DNA of 64,000 bases from Mycetocola miduiensis (GCF_900115155.1 NZ_FOVM01000002.1:2550-66549), one strand, 5' to 3'; positions 25,340-35,499 are shown, counted from the first letter of the stretch. The notes: generated by a model from the letters alone, not told the origin. Program-made: numbers and translations.

Positions 25340-25644
25340 CCGCGGCTCACCTTCTCGCGTGTCGTTGGGTCTCAAACTTAGCGGCCTGCGCGGTCCCCAC
25401 GAGTCTGCGTGGTCTACTGTTTCCCGAGACCAGGGAGTCCGCCGGACACGGTCCAGATGCTTCGTTTGGCTTTGCTGCCCTTCGGTTTCTTCGGCGTTGC
25501 GCCGCCTCGGCACCACCGGTTCGTTTCCGGATTCCCATGAGCCGCCAACCGGTCAGGCTGCCCGGTGACCTTCCGGATTGAGGGCGCGCGATGCGGAATG
25601 CACGAAGATACAGCTCGTGCGCGGCGTCTCGCGCTCCAACGTTG
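25340..25644. other. Intergenic region without recognised feature
   Basis: I see no gene, tRNA or strong hairpin here. Several short open frames on both strands have no RBS or recognisable motif. It lies between the small ORF and the lipase 3' end. Confidence 0.4.
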
Positions 25645-27513
25645 CTATCGCGGGCAGTTGTTCAGGAGCGCGTCTGAGTCGCGTTCGAGGAGCGCGCCTG
25701 AGTCGCGTCCGAGGAGCGCCTCGGACCAGTCGATGAGCGCCGGGAGGAACTGGGATTTTGGTTGCAGAATGCGCAGGTGGCCGTAGCCCGGGTACTCTTC
25801 CATGCGCACCTGCTCGCCGTTCTGGCACTGCTGGTCCACAAAGTCCTGCTGAAGAGACGGTGGCAAGATTTCGTCATCCGCACCCCAGGCGACAAACAAA
25901 GGGGTACCGAACGGACCAGTCACAGCATTCTCCTGGAGGCGGTTCCCCAACGCGCCCGCCGTGAGATCACCAACAAACAATGGCCGGTCCATCCCTACGC
26001 CGAGAGCGGTGAGTACGGACACGATCGATCCGGGCTCAGTCGGGCACCGTTGCGCCATCTCCCGCACCATTACGCGACCCCCCCTCGCGACGTGATCACG
26101 CAGATCGACGTCCCAGTACGTATCTGCGTAGGGCACGAGCACCCAGGCAATCAACAACGTCAGCTCGGGCGACGAGTCACCCCGGGTGAACTCGGCACCC
26201 AGAGCATACGGATCGGTAACGGGAGCCAACGCCGCGGTCCCGAGGATGTTCAGCCCGGGTGTGTAGTCCTCGGCAATTTGTGTCGTCCACAAGGCAGCGT
26301 GACCGCCCTGCGAGTGGCCCCACACCAGTGTGTCAGGGGAGAGCACCAGATCATCATCGAGCTCGCCTGCGGCCAGCACCCCGTCCAGTGACGATCGCGC
26401 TTCGCCTTTCCCGATCAGGTAAGGGAAGTCTCCTGGTGCGCCCTGCCCGGAGTAGTCAGAGGCGACGACCACCCATCCCCGCTCGAGGGCTTCCTCGACA
26501 GCGGGGATGTCCCACTCCGTTGCGGCCTTATTGCGAAGGCTCGGGGCGCATCCTTGGGCGACTCCTGTTGTCCCGTGATTCCAGATGACGACCGGTCGAG
26601 GCCCTGGTGGCGGATCGATAGGGCGGATCACAAGCCCGCTGGCAACCGCGTCCCCCCCGATGGCATCCCGAGTGGTGTAAAGGATTCGTTGAACGGTGCC
26701 GCCTTCAGGGATCTCGCCGCGGTAGTCATCCCACCGAATCAGCTGGCCATGGCCCGCGGGAGTGTCAGCCGGCGGGTAGTAGAAGGCATCCACCACAATC
26801 GCCCCGTCCTCGAGCCAGTCATTGACCCACCATCCGGCAGAAGCAGTAACGACCAGCACGAGAGCGAAGGCACAGCGGGCGCTGTCAGCCAGAAGACTTC
26901 GCCGACGGCGGCTCTCGGCGTCCGACTTCTGGTAGATCAGCGAATGGTTTGGTCCTGTCCATTCCCGGGCGCCGCGAGCGAACAGGGCGACACCGAACGC
27001 GATGGTTCGTATACCGAACGCAATCGCCACGGCGAGAAGCGTGGCGTCCGGCCAGGTGAGTGACAGGATCCCGAAGACGATCTGTGCACTTCCCCAGCAC
27101 GCGGCGAGGAGACGCTGGGCGAACCTGCCACGGGAGACGACGTCAACCAGCGTTGCCAAACCTCCCAGTATCAACAGCACTGCGAGTGCTTGGGGCAACA
27201 GTTCGAGGCTTCGACCCAACCAGACCAAAACAACCGCGCCACCGAACACCCAGAACGCCGCGAGCAGCCACCGCCACCACCGTGATGGTCCCCCGTCCGG
27301 GATGACGTTGGCAACACCTGACACGATGGCGCTGATACCCACGTAGATCCCCAGAAGGAGTAACGAGGTGAGCGGGCGGACAACGATCTGGAGCCCGAGA
27401 ACGATGACACCGGCCCCGGTCAGCGTAACAACGACCGGCGGCGGGGAGGCGAGCCACTGCGACAACGACCTGATGTGCCATCGGCCCCACACAACGGAAG
27501 AACCGGCAGTCAC
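25645..27513 (-). CDS. HdeD-like membrane domain fused to secretory-lipase-type alpha/beta hydrolase
   Basis: 622 aa. Residues 25-190 form about six short membrane helices of the HdeD/DUF308 type. A seventh helix (about 212-230, FALVLVVTASAGWWVN) leads to an extracytoplasmic alpha/beta hydrolase resembling the LIP secretory lipase family. The nucleophile elbow is GHSQGG, the acid is in WGADDEI and the His in GYGHLRIL. The C-terminus carries a short repeat (LGRDSGALLERDSDALLN) from tandem repeats at about 25665-25710. The start is GTG with no clear RBS. Lipid or ester substrate unknown. Confidence 0.8.
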   Translation of the reverse strand: MTAGSSVVWGRWHIRSLSQWLASPPPVVVTLTGAGVIVLGLQIVVRPLTSLLLLGIYVGISAIVSGVANVIPDGGPSRWWRWLLAAFWVFGGAVVLVWLGRSLELLPQALAVLLILGGLATLVDVVSRGRFAQRLLAACWGSAQIVFGILSLTWPDATLLAVAIAFGIRTIAFGVALFARGAREWTGPNHSLIYQKSDAESRRRRSLLADSARCAFALVLVVTASAGWWVNDWLEDGAIVVDAFYYPPADTPAGHGQLIRWDDYRGEIPEGGTVQRILYTTRDAIGGDAVASGLVIRPIDPPPGPRPVVIWNHGTTGVAQGCAPSLRNKAATEWDIPAVEEALERGWVVVASDYSGQGAPGDFPYLIGKGEARSSLDGVLAAGELDDDLVLSPDTLVWGHSQGGHAALWTTQIAEDYTPGLNILGTAALAPVTDPYALGAEFTRGDSSPELTLLIAWVLVPYADTYWDVDLRDHVARGGRVMVREMAQRCPTEPGSIVSVLTALGVGMDRPLFVGDLTAGALGNRLQENAVTGPFGTPLFVAWGADDEILPPSLQQDFVDQQCQNGEQVRMEEYPGYGHLRILQPKSQFLPALIDWSEALLGRDSGALLERDSDALLNNCPR

Positions 27514-27759
27514 GCTTTTGACGGGGTTACGGTCCGGGGGCGAAACGCGGATCTTGCCCAGGACTGGTTTGCCCGATCGCGCTGCGAGCGTTTTGTGCTG
27601 TGTTGCTTCGCGATGGTGCCACGTAGGTGCAGGCCGGTTCGGGATAGCGAATCCTGGTGATTCGGTGCGTGGCTCACCCGCATAGTCTTATCAACTGCGT
27701 GTAAATACGCAATTCTCAGGGGAACTATCCCGGGGACATCGACGTTTCTGGCGTGAAAG

Positions 27760-28672
27760 ATCCGACCACATCCCTGACCGGCCAGCAGTGACGGGCACGC
27801 GGCCGCGTCCCCGATCAGCCCCACGCGACCTCGCGACCATGACGGCATGAGGATCTGGCTGGCCCGATCGAAGTATAAGTTCGCGCCTCCGGCATGCGCT
27901 CGAGGATCGCCGGCACCTCCCATCCCATGCCCGCAGACGTATGCGGAGTAGTTCTGCTGTGCTGGCACATCGTCAGGCGACACATGATCACCCTCATTGC
28001 GGACGACGAAGAAAAACATGGTCGCGCCGTCCCGAAGAGCGAACCGGAGCGCCTGCCTGTCCACCTGCGAGGGCGTCACCGCCACGAGTTCGTCACGTGG
28101 ACGGTAGCCGTCGATGTCGAAAGCCGCCACCGAGATACCCAGATCACGCTCGAACCCGCTCTCCGGCCCAAACACCAGCGCACTCACCCGGGAATGCAGA
28201 CCGTCCGCTCCTACAACCAGATCGAAGTCTCGCGCAGCGCCGCACTCAAACTCGACGCGGAAACGCTGGCCGTCGTCGTCGAGGGCCTAACGGTGTCGTC
28301 GAAGATCGACTCCACTTCCCCGCCCAGGGCGTCGTAGATCGTAGCGGCCAGATCGGAACGAGCGATGCTGAGATAACGAACCCCAGCACCGCCAATTACC
28401 GGTCAGGGATCCATATGAGCGATGCGCCGACCACTGGCCGACACCTCGCGCACTTCACGAACGCGATAACCCTCGTCCATCAACCGCGGCAATATCCCCA
28501 TCCGGTCCGCCACCTCGAACCCGGAACCCCAGAAGTCCACGGGATAACCTCCCTCGCGCAGCGCGGGAGAGCGCTCAATCAGCGTCGGCTCATGCCCAGA
28601 CCGCTTCAGCCAGTAGGCCAACGTCGGACCCGCGATCCCCCCTCCAACGACCAGCACCTTCATGCCCGCCAC
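27760..28672 (-). pseudogene. FAD-dependent monooxygenase (PHBH/UbiH type), frameshifted
   Basis: N-terminus MKVLVVGGGIAGPTLAYWLKR is an intact Rossmann GxGxxG. A TGA at 28403-28405 follows HMDP. A one-base deletion near 28286 separates SIFDDTV from LDDDGQRFRVEFE. At least two more shifts lie around 27935 and 27875 (AGMGWEVPAILERMPEA against LYFDRASQILMPSWSRGRV). The conserved GLIGDAAACPSLLAGQG remains, but the C-terminus after it is lost. The gene cannot give a functional enzyme. Confidence 0.82.
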
Positions 28673-28852
28673 ACCGTCTTACCTTCGGTTGAACCAGCGC
28701 TTTAAGGCTATCGGCGAGATCATCGAAGACAAGTCCACAAGCGCTCTGGCACGAACCGTTTCGTCCGTCAACACCGCTCCCGTCGTGTGGACGATGGGAC
28801 AACTGCTTTCCGGTCTGTGTGTTGCTTGGTGCCGCGTTCAAAAGCCCGTTCT
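28673..28852. other. Short gap, possible 3' remnant of a minus-strand gene
   Basis: The minus strand ends a short frame with LVDLSSMISPIALKRWFNRR and a stop just upstream of the monooxygenase. It could be the tail of a regulator, but it is too short to assign. Confidence 0.25.
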
Positions 28853-29407
28853 TCAGCCGTTCGCGGGATCCGGAACGTACGGCTCGAGCCACGGAAGAGA
28901 GCCGTCTCGAATGGGGATTTTCGCCGATTCCGTCTCCGCCTCGACGGTGATGGTGACGTCCGATAATGCGCCAGGTATTCCGTCAGCGGTGTCGAAGTAG
29001 GCGGGGTGCTCGTGGAATGCGTATTGCTGTCCGGACTCGAGGTCGACCGAGACCTCGTCGTTTTCGTCGGACAGCGTTACCGTGAGGCTGGTATCCGCTT
29101 CGTTGAGAAGAACTCCGATGAGGCGGGCCGGCTCGCCCTCTGCCCGCGTGACAAGAAGCAAGTTGTTGACTTCGACTGGACCAACGTCCACGTTCGAGCC
29201 GAGGTTTATCGCCTCTTTCTCTTCTGGCGGTATCTCAGAACTACTAGCGCAGCCCGCTAGGCCAACCGTAAGCAACACTGCAACCGTTCGCGCTCCACCG
29301 CGAACGAGTTGCTCCCGTCGTAAACGGTTCGCCTTGATTGCGCCGAGCGATCGGGTCGCACCTCGACGGAACCCTCTCCCGGAACCTGCTGTGCATTCGT
29401 TCGTCAT
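28853..29407 (-). CDS. Putative lipoprotein
   Basis: 184 aa. A hydrophobic segment, ARTVAVLLTVGLAGC, ends in the lipobox LAGC at about residue 53. It suggests lipidation and export, and that translation may begin nearer the signal (for example GTG at VRGGARTV). The mature part is an acidic beta-rich domain (VDVGPVEVNNLLLVTR, LTVTLSDENDEVSVDLESGQ) similar in style to Ig-like lipoproteins of this family. Function unknown. Confidence 0.72.
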   Translation of the reverse strand: MTNECTAGSGRGFRRGATRSLGAIKANRLRREQLVRGGARTVAVLLTVGLAGCASSSEIPPEEKEAINLGSNVDVGPVEVNNLLLVTRAEGEPARLIGVLLNEADTSLTVTLSDENDEVSVDLESGQQYAFHEHPAYFDTADGIPGALSDVTITVEAETESAKIPIRDGSLPWLEPYVPDPANG

Positions 29408-29428
29408 TTCGCGTCCTCCTTCATAGGT

Positions 29429-29770
29429 TCAACCTGATTCCTGTCTGCCAAGGCCACCGCCCGTGATCTCCAACTCAAGCGACCAACTGAGGAATGTCCG
29501 AATGATGACGATGATGCCTAGCACAGCGACACTTTCGAGAGTGGGAGTGACGGCGACTGTCCGGATGATGTCTGCTGCGACGAGGAGCTCTAACCCGAGC
29601 AGGATCGAGCGACCGAGGAATCGGCGAAACTTTCCGTACGCATCGCGGACCCCCTTGACCACGCGCGGCAGAGCGAACAGCGCGGCGAGTAAAGCCCCCA
29701 GCACGACTGCGACCACTCCCGCCGCGTCGACCAGACGTCCCGCAGCTTCAACCCAGGCTTGGAAATCCAT
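29429..29770 (-). CDS. DUF1622 family membrane protein
   Basis: 113 aa with three membrane helices. The family signature FRRFLGRSILLGLELLVAAD is followed by DIIRTVAVTPTLESV and IIVIIRTFLSWSLELEI. Function unknown. It is monocistronic or weakly linked to the lipoprotein 21 nt downstream. Confidence 0.88.
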   Translation of the reverse strand: MDFQAWVEAAGRLVDAAGVVAVVLGALLAALFALPRVVKGVRDAYGKFRRFLGRSILLGLELLVAADIIRTVAVTPTLESVAVLGIIVIIRTFLSWSLELEITGGGLGRQESG

Positions 29771-30312
29771 GACTGTCCTTCCGCTGAAAGCGGTCGAGGC
29801 TTGACCGTCTCGGAGAAAGTGGCCAGTCTATGCTGCTTCCCCCTGCTTTCAAGCTGAGTATTTTCACGGCAGGGCCGTTTTCACATTCGACTGAGGATCG
29901 CTGCAGAGCGTGGCGGTGCGGCACGGTGACGGCACTCTTGACTCGTCCCGACGATGTACGGAGTGAGACCTCGGTGTGGGTAGAGATGGAGGGTGCACCG
30001 AGCGACTGCTTCCTGAGCGACTAGAGGATTGAGCGCACCTCTGTTAGGTTGTTTTGCGGCCATGATGGCCGCAAACGCTAGTCCGCGGACGGATGTGACG
30101 CAGCAATGTCGCACATCCGGACGTATGGTCCTGCGACGTTGGTGGCGGGCGTGCCGGCACATCCCCCGATTCGCTTCTGACGCACAGGACGTCGCTGCTT
30201 GATGGGCGGGATTGCCCATTCGTCCCTGACCCGGTCGTAACTTGCGAGCAGCTGTTCGCATCGAGCCGGATCCGACCGGAGGATGCCGCATGCCTGCGCG
30301 CCAGGAGAATAC
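29771..30312. other. Intergenic region without recognised gene
   Basis: About 540 bp with no supported coding region or RNA on either strand. It separates the DUF1622 gene from the ProV-like pseudogene and probably marks rearrangement. Confidence 0.4.
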
Positions 30313-30775
30313 GTGACGACCGACACGATCGCCGTTCAGGTGAGCAATATCTACAAGGCATTCGGGAAGAAACCGCGGGAAGTACAAGGCATTCGGGAAG
30401 AAGCCGCGGGAAGTCGTCAAACGGCTCCATGCCGGGAAGACGCGCGACGAATTGAGTGCGCTCGGGACCGCCGCCGTCATCGACGCCTCCTTCGACGTAA
30501 GAAAAGGCGAGATCTTCGTCGTCATGGGCCTCTCCGGCTCCGGCAAGTCGACACTGATCCGGATGCTCAACGGGCTGCTCGAGCCGACGGCAGGGACCGT
30601 CACCGTCCAGGGTTCCCCCGGTCAGTGGCATCCCCGCCGCCCAGCTCCGCGACGTCCGGCGGACGAAGATCTCGATGGTGTTCCAGCATTTCGCGAGCGC
30701 GTCCGCGACGGTCATGGAGCGTTGGCCCGAATGCCCAGAGCGCGTGTCCGAGTCGCGTTCGCGGCTACAGCGTCC
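30313..30775 (+). pseudogene. Glycine betaine/proline ABC transporter ATPase (ProV/OpuAA-like) remnant
   Basis: Starts VQVSNIYKAFGKKPREV as in ProV-type ATPases. A 31-bp tandem duplication then shifts the frame. The correct frame resumes with ALGTAAVIDASFDVRKGEIF and Walker A MGLSGSGKST. A second frameshift near 30618 splits QGSP from VSGIPAAQLRDVRRTKISMVFQHF. Similarity fades after the Q-loop, and the DUF2254 3' end begins at 30788. The signature motif and Walker B are absent. Confidence 0.8.
30352..30413 (+). repeat. 31-bp tandem duplication
   Basis: Two adjacent 31-bp units starting TACAAGGCATTCGGGAAGAA (30352-30382 and 30383-30413) with one A/G difference. The length is not a multiple of three, so this duplication frameshifts the ProV-like gene. 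Confidence 0.93.
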
Positions 30776-30787
30776 CCCGGCGGGCTC

Positions 30788-32128
30788 TCACGAAACGTGC
30801 CAGGCGCCCGCGCTCGCCTCGGTCACGGTGTCGCATTCTCGCTGCAGCGACTCCTTCGTTTCCGTCGACAGTTCTGCTGTCGCGATCGCGGACCTGAGTG
30901 GCGCCAGTTGTTGGCGGATCGCCACGCTGCGCGGTCCGGCGGCAGCGACCCAGCACAATTCACGCAACATCTGAACGAGACGTCCCGCAGTCCTCGGGTC
31001 GTCGAGGGCATAACGGATCATCTGCGTCATCACCTGGTCGAGGAGGTCCTCAAAGCTCGGATGGCTGATGAGGACCCGTGGCCGGCCGTCATCGTCAGCG
31101 TGCAGCTTGGGCCCGGTGTGGCGGCTCACTAGTGTGCAGAGAACCGCCGAGATGTGACCGAGTGCGTGCACTGCAGTCGTCGGGTCGTTCACTCCCGGCG
31201 AGAGGGCACGGCTGGCGACATCGAGCAGTTGCTGCAGCCCGAACCCAGCATCCTGTGCGGCTGTACGCTCGAAACCTGTGGAGAGGCTCGCCTGAATCCC
31301 CGCCTCCAATTCTGAGCGGGACCGGGCGTCGATCCCATCGCCTTCGACGCTCCATGCCCGCGCGCACGGGACTCCCGCTATCAGTGACGCTCCGGGCGTT
31401 GCGTCGATGACGACAAAAGCATCGCTCTGCACCGCCGCCGCGACCGCCGCATCGGCGTCGACAGCAACGAGGAAGGCTGAAACGGGACTTTCGACGAACA
31501 TTGCGCGCCCTTCGGGATGTGTCCGGTCTGGCTCGGCATCGCTTCCCCCGTCCGGGAATATCCGGTCGATGGTGCGATCCGCCTCGAGGTGCACATCCCG
31601 CATCATCGTCTCCACACGAATCTGCCTCGCGAGGTGAGCGAGGAAGAAGACCAGCGCGACCACGCTTGCCACCGTCAGGCCGGATGCGACCGTGACGGAG
31701 ATTTTCGGGACGAATCCTTCTCCATCGGAGGTCTCAGAGCGGATACTCCGCAGCACCGTCAGCGAAAACACGAAGGTGGCGAGGAACATCGCGAGGGTCA
31801 TGTGAACGAACCGGTCTCGCGAGAACGTCCTCAGGAGACGCGGGGAGAACTGGCTGCTCGCCAGTTGAAGCGTCACAACGGTGAGCGAGAACGTCAGCGA
31901 CGTGACGGTGACGAGGGATCCGGCGATCGTCTGCATCAGCAGCTGGGCGGCCTCCGGGCCGCCGCCGAAGAGCAGTCCCGACACAGCGTCGGACAGATGG
32001 TCGTCCAGCTGTTTGTCGAGGTAGGGCAGGTACTGGCCGAGGGCCAGGGCGCCGACCACCGCGGCGAGGGGCACCGGCCAGAGCTGGGTGCGGAGGGAAT
32101 CCCGGACTTCACTCGCGCTCATTCGCAT
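30788..32128 (-). CDS. DUF2254 family membrane protein
   Basis: 446 aa. Four hydrophobic segments lie in the first 170 residues (including LAAVVGALALGQYLPYL, LVTVTSLTFSLTVVTLQLAS, FLATFVFSLTVL and VASVVALVFFLAHLAR). A long cytoplasmic part contains the family signature LSPGVNDPTTAVHALGHI. Function unknown. No clear RBS distinguishes the first and third codons, both ATG. Confidence 0.88.
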   Translation of the reverse strand: MRMSASEVRDSLRTQLWPVPLAAVVGALALGQYLPYLDKQLDDHLSDAVSGLLFGGGPEAAQLLMQTIAGSLVTVTSLTFSLTVVTLQLASSQFSPRLLRTFSRDRFVHMTLAMFLATFVFSLTVLRSIRSETSDGEGFVPKISVTVASGLTVASVVALVFFLAHLARQIRVETMMRDVHLEADRTIDRIFPDGGSDAEPDRTHPEGRAMFVESPVSAFLVAVDADAAVAAAVQSDAFVVIDATPGASLIAGVPCARAWSVEGDGIDARSRSELEAGIQASLSTGFERTAAQDAGFGLQQLLDVASRALSPGVNDPTTAVHALGHISAVLCTLVSRHTGPKLHADDDGRPRVLISHPSFEDLLDQVMTQMIRYALDDPRTAGRLVQMLRELCWVAAAGPRSVAIRQQLAPLRSAIATAELSTETKESLQRECDTVTEASAGAWHVS

Positions 32129-32463
32129 CTTTTCTTCCCCGATCTATCGCGAGCCCGCACCGGGCGGAGGTCATTTCTGGAACACTACCGCCTGTCCTGC
32201 AACCGGGATGCTTCGATTTCAGGGAAGAAAGGCCCGGTCGTGGCGGCTTCTCTATTCCCGGGCGTACTCTCGACTCTACGGCGATCGGCATCCGCTGGCC
32301 GCGGAAAGAAGAGCGCGGAGGAGTAGCCCCATGAGCGACGCGGAGAGCATGGTCGGGAGAAGAGGAACGGCGTTGCGGTGGCCGTTGACAACGAGACCTG
32401 GGCGCCGGGTGTGGTCCCGGACCCCCGGGCACACCGGTCGTACCGAAATGTGCGCTGATCATC
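32129..32463. other. Divergent intergenic region
   Basis: 335 bp between DUF2254 and DUF421. It contains a short plus-strand ORF (32331-32474, 47 codons, MSDAESMVGRRG...) with GGAGGAG 7 nt upstream and an 11-nt overlap with DUF421. It may be a leader peptide or gene debris. Nothing else is recognised. Confidence 0.35.
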
Positions 32464-32976
32464 ATGTGGTTTGACGCTTGGGCTGACGTCCTTCGAACGC
32501 TTGCGGTCGGATCCGCTGCGTACGTGACGGTGGTGCTGGTGCTCAGAGTGTCGGGAAAGCGGACCCTCAGCCAGCTCAATGCCTTCGACTTCGTCGTTAC
32601 GGTCGCGCTCGGTTCGACTCTGGCCACGATTCTCCTCAGTTCGGATGTCGCGTGGGCCGAAGGGTTCACGGCTCTCGCCGTGCTTGCGCTGCTGCAGTTC
32701 GTCGTGGCGTGGATCACCACCCGGTGGCCGGTCACGAAGAAGGCGGTGACCAGCGAGCCCGTGATTCTCGTGAAGGGGGGAATTCTGCAGGACGTTGCGA
32801 TCAGACGGAACCGTCTCACCGCGTCGGAGGTGTGCCAGGCGGTCCGGGGCAGCGGGTATGGTGACCTTGCCGGAATTGAGGCAGTCGTTCTCGAGACCAA
32901 CGGAACGATCAGCGTGATTGCGTCGAGCACGTACGGAAACGGCTCCGCGATGGAGGGAGTGACCCAAAGTCCGTGA
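32464..32976 (+). CDS. DUF421 (YetF-like) membrane protein
   Basis: 170 aa. Three N-terminal membrane helices carry the family motif VSGKRTLSQLNAFDFVVTVALG, followed by the cytoplasmic domain SEPVILVKGGILQDVAIRRNRLT. Function unknown; YetF-type proteins occur in Gram-positive stress loci. Standard length is about 160-230 aa. Confidence 0.9.
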   Translation: MWFDAWADVLRTLAVGSAAYVTVVLVLRVSGKRTLSQLNAFDFVVTVALGSTLATILLSSDVAWAEGFTALAVLALLQFVVAWITTRWPVTKKAVTSEPVILVKGGILQDVAIRRNRLTASEVCQAVRGSGYGDLAGIEAVVLETNGTISVIASSTYGNGSAMEGVTQSP

Positions 32977-33048
32977 TCAACGGTACGGCCAGGGCTGCGT
33001 GGCCCGGCGGTCGCGCGGCTGCTTCTCACATCGCCAGCCACCTGCCGA

Positions 33049-35499
33049 TCAGCCGGCATCCCCGGCTCCCGGACCTTCATCGGGGCCTATCGTGGGGGTC
33101 GGTGCAGGAGAAGGCGCCGGGGTAGGTACCGGAGCGGGAGCGGGCGGGTCGTTGGCGGCGCCGTCGCTGGGGTGGAGCGTCACTGTCCCGCCGGCTCGGA
33201 CGTACTTCCCCGCGGCGGGAACAGTCCGCGCGACCGTTCCCTCGGGACGGGCGGATTCGACAGGGTTCCCGACCACGACCGCCAGACCGGTCTGGATGAG
33301 CTCGCGCGTGGCGGTGGAGACATCCTGTCCGGAGAGCTGCGGTACTCGCACGTACGAAACCTCGAGGTCCTCTGGATCGGGCTCGCCGAACGACGTACCG
33401 CCGAATTTGGCTATGGACGTTTTGAGGATGTCGGCGAAGATGCCGAACTTCGCGCTGTACGCCGTTTGCTCGCCGAGCGGGCGCACCGTGTACATGCTGT
33501 CGCTTCCGGAGACATTCCCCACCCACAGTGATGTGATCGCCTCGGTCGTCCCACCGGTGATCCAGGAATGTACAGCCCGGTCCGCGGTGCCGGTTTTTCC
33601 CATGAGAGGGGCACCAGGTACCGCCGCCCGCGCGGCTGTTCCCCCTCGCTCGAACACGGTGCCCATCGCGTACGAAGCCGCATGCGCTACGCGGGGTGTG
33701 ACCGCCTGGACGCAATCGTGCCCGCCGAGGGGTATTTCCTTCCCTGCCGGTCCCACGACGCGATCAATCGCTGTCGGCTGGCAGACGAGTCCGGAAGCAG
33801 CGATCCCCGCGATGGCCGTCGCAAGGGAGAGCGGGGCGATTTCGTTCGCGCCCAACAGTGCTGCGGGATAGCGGTCGAGCGGTTCACCGTCCGCACGATG
33901 CACACCCATCTTCTCGGCACCATCGAAAATGGCGCAGAGGTCCAGCTGTTGCGCCATGGCAATGAACGCTGTGTTGACCGATCGCTTCGTCGCCTGCAGC
34001 GGAGTGATTGCACCGGGGCTCGTGCCGTCGTAGTTCTTCGGTCGGTAGGAGGTCCGGTGGTCGCCCGTACAGCTGTCGTGCCACCTGGTGAATGTTCTGC
34101 GCGATCCATCCACCAACTCGTTCAGTGAATGACCCTGTTTGAGCCATTCCATCAGGATGAACACCTTGAACGTGGAACCGATCTGAAAGCCCGAAGAGCC
34201 GCCGAAGCCGCGATCGGTGCTGTAGTTGATAGCAGTGTTGGAGTTGTCCGCTGCCGCCAGTGTGGCGTCGTTGCTGAAGTTCTTGTTCTGCGCCATGGCC
34301 AGGATTCGGCCCGTCCCAGGTTCGACGGTGACTGCGGCTGTCCCGATATCGGTGTTCGCCAGCGAAAACGGTATGCGGCTGGCGATCCCCTGCTCGGTCG
34401 CGGCCTGCAGGTCGAGGTCCAGCGTCGTGTAAATGTTGAGCCCGCCGCGTCGCAGCGTTTCGGCCCGCTCCGCGCTCGTCGAGCCGAAGGCCGGGTTCTT
34501 CTTCACGGCCCAGGTGACATAGTCGCAGAAGTAGCTGGCCCCGGCGGCAGAGTCACAGCCTGTGCTCGGAGGGTTTATAGCGGGAAGTACCGGCTCGGAC
34601 GACGCCGACGCGCCTTCTGCTTGCGAGATCTTGCCCTGTTCAGCCATCTTGGCGATGACGTAGTCGCGTCGCTCCCGCGTCAACGCGTAGCCGTTCGCTT
34701 CGCCGTTGACCGCACTCTCCGGTCGGTCGATGCGCAGCACGTTGGGGTTGTTGAGGATCGACACCAGAACCGCGGCCTGAGAGATCCTCAACGCAGACGC
34801 GTCAACGCCGAAGTAGTACTGAGCTGCAGCCTGGACGCCGTAGGTTCGCGCCCCGAAGTTCGCAATGTTGAGGTATCCGGTGAGGATGTCGGCTTTGCTG
34901 TACCGCTTCTCCAACCCGACCGCGAGCCGCATCTCCTTCAGTTTCCGGGCGGCGCCATCGGAGCCCGCCGTCGTTGTCGCCTGCTGTGCGCAGGCCTGCA
35001 GTTCAACCGGCCCGTCCGAGGACGCCTCGCAGTTCTGAATGAGAACATTCTTGACGTACTGCTGGGTGATCGTTGAGCCGCCCTGCATGGGGCCGCCGAG
35101 GATGTACGTCGACAGGATCGCCCGCAGAGTACCGATCACATCCACTCCGCCATGGTCCGGAAAGCGCGGGTCCTCCGCCGCCACAGCCGCGTCCTTCACA
35201 AAGGGAGACATCTCGTCGGCTCCGACCTCGACCCGGTTCTGCTCGAAGAATGCCGCGAGCTGAACCGGGTTCCCGTCATTTCCCACCGCCCAGACCCGGG
35301 TCTTCTCCATCGGCTGACCGATCTCGAGCGAGCCAGGGAGTTTCTCGAACGTCTGGGCAGCGGTATCCGCGGCTTCAGCAGCCACGACGACAGCGGGCGT
35401 GACACCGGCACTGACCAACACACCAGCGATCAGACTGAGCAGGAGGAATCCGAGCACATGCCCGGGCAGAGTTCGCAGGGTTCGACGACGAGAAGACAT
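33049..35499 (-). CDS. Class A penicillin-binding protein (transglycosylase/transpeptidase) with PASTA domain
   Basis: 816 aa. It polymerises and crosslinks peptidoglycan outside the membrane. A single helix at about 11-33 is followed by GT51 motifs: the catalytic Glu in AAEDPRFPDHGG (E109) and GGSTITQQYVKN. The transpeptidase motifs are STFK (442-445), SVN (507-509) and KTGT (635-638). A PASTA-like domain is at about 690-760, followed by a Pro-rich tail. ATG 35499 has GGTGAG 4 nt upstream; longer in-frame starts lack this. It is the last intact gene before the second tRNA-fMet. Confidence 0.93.
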   Translation of the reverse strand: MSSRRRTLRTLPGHVLGFLLLSLIAGVLVSAGVTPAVVVAAEAADTAAQTFEKLPGSLEIGQPMEKTRVWAVGNDGNPVQLAAFFEQNRVEVGADEMSPFVKDAAVAAEDPRFPDHGGVDVIGTLRAILSTYILGGPMQGGSTITQQYVKNVLIQNCEASSDGPVELQACAQQATTTAGSDGAARKLKEMRLAVGLEKRYSKADILTGYLNIANFGARTYGVQAAAQYYFGVDASALRISQAAVLVSILNNPNVLRIDRPESAVNGEANGYALTRERRDYVIAKMAEQGKISQAEGASASSEPVLPAINPPSTGCDSAAGASYFCDYVTWAVKKNPAFGSTSAERAETLRRGGLNIYTTLDLDLQAATEQGIASRIPFSLANTDIGTAAVTVEPGTGRILAMAQNKNFSNDATLAAADNSNTAINYSTDRGFGGSSGFQIGSTFKVFILMEWLKQGHSLNELVDGSRRTFTRWHDSCTGDHRTSYRPKNYDGTSPGAITPLQATKRSVNTAFIAMAQQLDLCAIFDGAEKMGVHRADGEPLDRYPAALLGANEIAPLSLATAIAGIAASGLVCQPTAIDRVVGPAGKEIPLGGHDCVQAVTPRVAHAASYAMGTVFERGGTAARAAVPGAPLMGKTGTADRAVHSWITGGTTEAITSLWVGNVSGSDSMYTVRPLGEQTAYSAKFGIFADILKTSIAKFGGTSFGEPDPEDLEVSYVRVPQLSGQDVSTATRELIQTGLAVVVGNPVESARPEGTVARTVPAAGKYVRAGGTVTLHPSDGAANDPPAPAPVPTPAPSPAPTPTIGPDEGPGAGDAG

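Noticed and set aside
28676-28850. TetR-type regulator remnant next to the FAD monooxygenase
   Set aside because: Only about 30 residues (VDLSSMISPIALKRWFNRR) are readable, and no helix-turn-helix is seen.
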